Positions 62,580 through 64,000 of a stretch of 64,000 nucleotides of DNA are shown piece after piece. This DNA comes from Ramlibacter tataouinensis (lineage in GTDB: Bacteria > Pseudomonadota > Gammaproteobacteria > Burkholderiales > Burkholderiaceae_C): NCBI RefSeq assembly GCF_001580455.1, contig NZ_CP010951.1, forward strand, positions 2,567,001-2,631,000. The letters run 5' to 3'. The translations under genes and the position numbers were made by a program. The notes under the pieces were generated by a model. The model saw only the letters and a list, made by a program, of their open reading frames with translations, searched no databases and was not told where the DNA came from. The stretch's first letter is position 1, and each line of letters starts with the position of its first letter.

Positions 62580-63685
62580 GCGGGATAGATGCACCCCAGC
62601 ACACGGGCGCCTCGGGCGCCCGTTGTGCTTTCGAGCTCCAGCTTCTCGCGCCGCACGGTCCGGCGCGCCAGCCAGGCGAAGGCGGTCGCCTCGACCTGCA
62701 GCGGCGGCAGGCCGTCGTCGGCGCTGGAATTGACGCCGGTGTCGGGCAGCAGCGCGCGCAACCGGCGCATCAGGTGGGTGTTGAGCGCGCCGCCGCCGCA
62801 GACGATCAGCCGTCGCAGGCCGGGCTGGAGCCGCAACACGTCGGCCGCGCAGGCCGCTGCCGTGAGTTCGGCCAGCGTGGCCTGGACGTCCTCGGGTGCC
62901 AGGCTGCCGAAGGGCAGCAGCTTGTAGCGCAGCCACTCCTTGTTGAACAGGTCGCGTCCCGTGCTCTTGGGCGGCGCCTTGGCGAAGTAGGGCTCGGCAC
63001 GCAGGGCCTCCAGCAGCGCCGGCACCGGTCGGCCCGACGCCGCCCAAGCCCCCTGGTCGTCATACGGCTGCCCCGTGTGCAGCGAGCACCAGGCGTCCAT
63101 CAGGCTGTTGCCGGGGCCGCAGTCGAATCCGAGCATGGAGCCATCGGCGCGCAGCAGGGTGAGGTTGGAAATGCCGCCGATGTTGAGGACGCCCACGGTT
63201 TCGCCGCGCCGCCCGAACCGTCCCTGGTGGAAGAAGGGCGCGAGCGGCGCGCCTTGGCCGCCGGCGGCGACATCGCGGGAGCGGAAGTCCGCGACGACAT
63301 CGATTCCGCTGAGTTCGGCGAGCAGCGCCGGCTGGCACAACTGCAGGGTGTAGCCGGTACCGTCGAACTCCTGCGGCCGGTGCCGCACGGTCTGCCCGTG
63401 CGCGCCGATCGCGGTGACCGTGCCCGGCGCGACGCGCGCGCTGCGCAACAGCGTGGCCACGACATCCGCATACACCCGCATCAGACCGTTACCGGCCAAC
63501 GCGGCACGGTGCAGCTCGTTCTCGCCCGGTGTGTTCAGGGCCAGGAGCTCGGCGCGCAGGTCGGGGGGGAAGGGTGCGCTCGCGTGTTCGATCACCAACG
63601 GCGCATCCGGCGAGAAGTCGACCAGCACGCCATCGACTCCATCGAGCGAGGTGCCGGACATCAGGCCGATGAAGAGATCGGGCAT
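62576..63685 (-). CDS. anmK: Anhydro-N-acetylmuramic acid kinase
   Basis: 369 aa. The ASKHA start LFIGLMSGTSLDGVDGVL, AIGAHGQTVRHRP, NIGGISNLTLL, GFDCGPGNSLMDAW and the C-terminal VCGGGALNTHLMRRL are AnmK landmarks. It phosphorylates and opens 1,6-anhydro-MurNAc for cell-wall recycling. An M23 peptidase gene follows upstream on the same strand, separated by 73 bases at least, a pairing consistent with wall turnover. Confidence 0.95.
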   Translation of the reverse strand: MPDLFIGLMSGTSLDGVDGVLVDFSPDAPLVIEHASAPFPPDLRAELLALNTPGENELHRAALAGNGLMRVYADVVATLLRSARVAPGTVTAIGAHGQTVRHRPQEFDGTGYTLQLCQPALLAELSGIDVVADFRSRDVAAGGQGAPLAPFFHQGRFGRRGETVGVLNIGGISNLTLLRADGSMLGFDCGPGNSLMDAWCSLHTGQPYDDQGAWAASGRPVPALLEALRAEPYFAKAPPKSTGRDLFNKEWLRYKLLPFGSLAPEDVQATLAELTAAACAADVLRLQPGLRRLIVCGGGALNTHLMRRLRALLPDTGVNSSADDGLPPLQVEATAFAWLARRTVRREKLELESTTGARGARVLGCIYPA

Positions 63686-63758
63686 GCGGCGATGTTAAGG
63701 CAACGCCGAAAAAATCCCCGCGGGGTTCAGCGGCGCCTGGCCGCGCGATCCGGCGCGA

Positions 63759-64000
63759 TCACTCCGCGCTGGCCATCACGCTGGACTGGCCGGCGGCGGC
63801 GAGTTGCACGCGCATCGCCCGCGCCAGGCGATCGAAATCGGCGCGCGCCGTGGCGGTCAGCGGCGGCGCGCTGCGCTTGGCCATGGCCATCGGGTCGCGG
63901 TTCACGCCATTGACCAGGAACTCGAAATGCAGGTGCGGGCCGGTGGCCCAGCCCGTCGATCCGACCGCGCCGATGTTCTGGCCCTGCGACACCGACTGGC
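63759..64000 (-). CDS. M23 family metallopeptidase, C-terminal part (5' end outside window)
   Basis: Only the last ~80 codons are in the window; the frame is open to base 64000. The segment GQNIGAVGSTGWATGPHLHFEFLVNGVNRDP holds the HxH zinc motif (HLH) and strands typical of LytM/M23 endopeptidases that cut peptidoglycan cross-links. A 55-residue tail after the domain ends with SSVMASAE. It is followed on the same strand by anmK, as is common in betaproteobacteria. Confidence 0.9.
   Translation of the reverse strand, partial: QSVSQGQNIGAVGSTGWATGPHLHFEFLVNGVNRDPMAMAKRSAPPLTATARADFDRLARAMRVQLAAAGQSSVMASAE

Overview
The window is GC-rich bacterial DNA from a betaproteobacterium, most likely order Burkholderiales, family Comamonadaceae. 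The inference rests on gene content (a leu/isovalerate-type operon with mvaB, a Bug-family solute receptor, an SAH-riboswitch ahcY-metF unit, a double-length UvrA, an MHS transporter) and on C/G-rich intergenic repeats of a type I associate with that family. No tRNA, rRNA, phage gene, transposase gene or CRISPR array was recognised.

1-7.7 kb: a co-directional branched-chain acyl-CoA (leucine/isovalerate) catabolic operon. It holds an acyl-CoA dehydrogenase (cut by the window edge), an enoyl-CoA hydratase, a DUF4126 membrane protein, the biotin-carrying methylcrotonyl-CoA carboxylase subunit, a GhrA-like reductase, HMG-CoA lyase, a YbaK deacylase, a DUF1289 protein and a DsbA-like isomerase. 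The carboxylase gene carries an in-frame 84-bp repeat flanked by a 6-bp direct repeat. 7.9-9.8 kb: an MHS transporter with its ribosome site inside an inverted repeat, followed by a 51-aa membrane peptide.

9.9-26.8 kb: a divergent catabolic island around a GntR/FCD regulator and a 20-bp perfect palindrome holding the -35 boxes of two back-to-back promoters. The left arm encodes a 74-aa biotin carrier, GntR, an acyl-CoA synthetase, a PccB-type carboxyltransferase and an SDR. The right arm encodes an AccB-like carrier, biotin carboxylase, two divergent OadA/pyruvate-carboxylase-type proteins separated by a 270-bp cruciform-like repeat, a DUF35 protein, a second acyl-CoA synthetase, a thiolase-like protein lacking the usual cysteine, a NitT/TauT-type ABC importer and an enoyl-CoA hydratase. 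It reads as import, CoA activation, biotin-dependent carboxylation and carbon-carbon cleavage of an unidentified acid. I know of no described pathway with this composition.

26.9-44.1 kb: mostly housekeeping genes. They are a 1942-aa UvrA (two UvrA units fused, with repeat-derived linkers), a small beta-barrel, a Bug receptor, a HAD phosphatase, an S41 peptidase with a duplicated lipoprotein leader, RF3, a LigC-like DNA ligase, Tag glycosylase, and the SAH-riboswitch ahcY-tlyA-metF methyl-cycle operon.

44.1-58.0 kb: a surface-protein island. A LuxR-type regulator with Glu in place of the phospho-acceptor Asp is divergent from two giant DUF5801/RTX-like repeat proteins (2252 and 1305 aa). Both have the same upstream plan: a palindrome abutting a promoter, a short leader ORF, a hairpin, then the adhesin. 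A secreted subtilase follows. 58.2-64.0 kb: core genes including a fructosamine kinase homologue, rlmJ, rplM-rpsI, a DUF6776-like coiled-coil protein, bactofilin, erpA, anmK and the end of an M23 peptidase.
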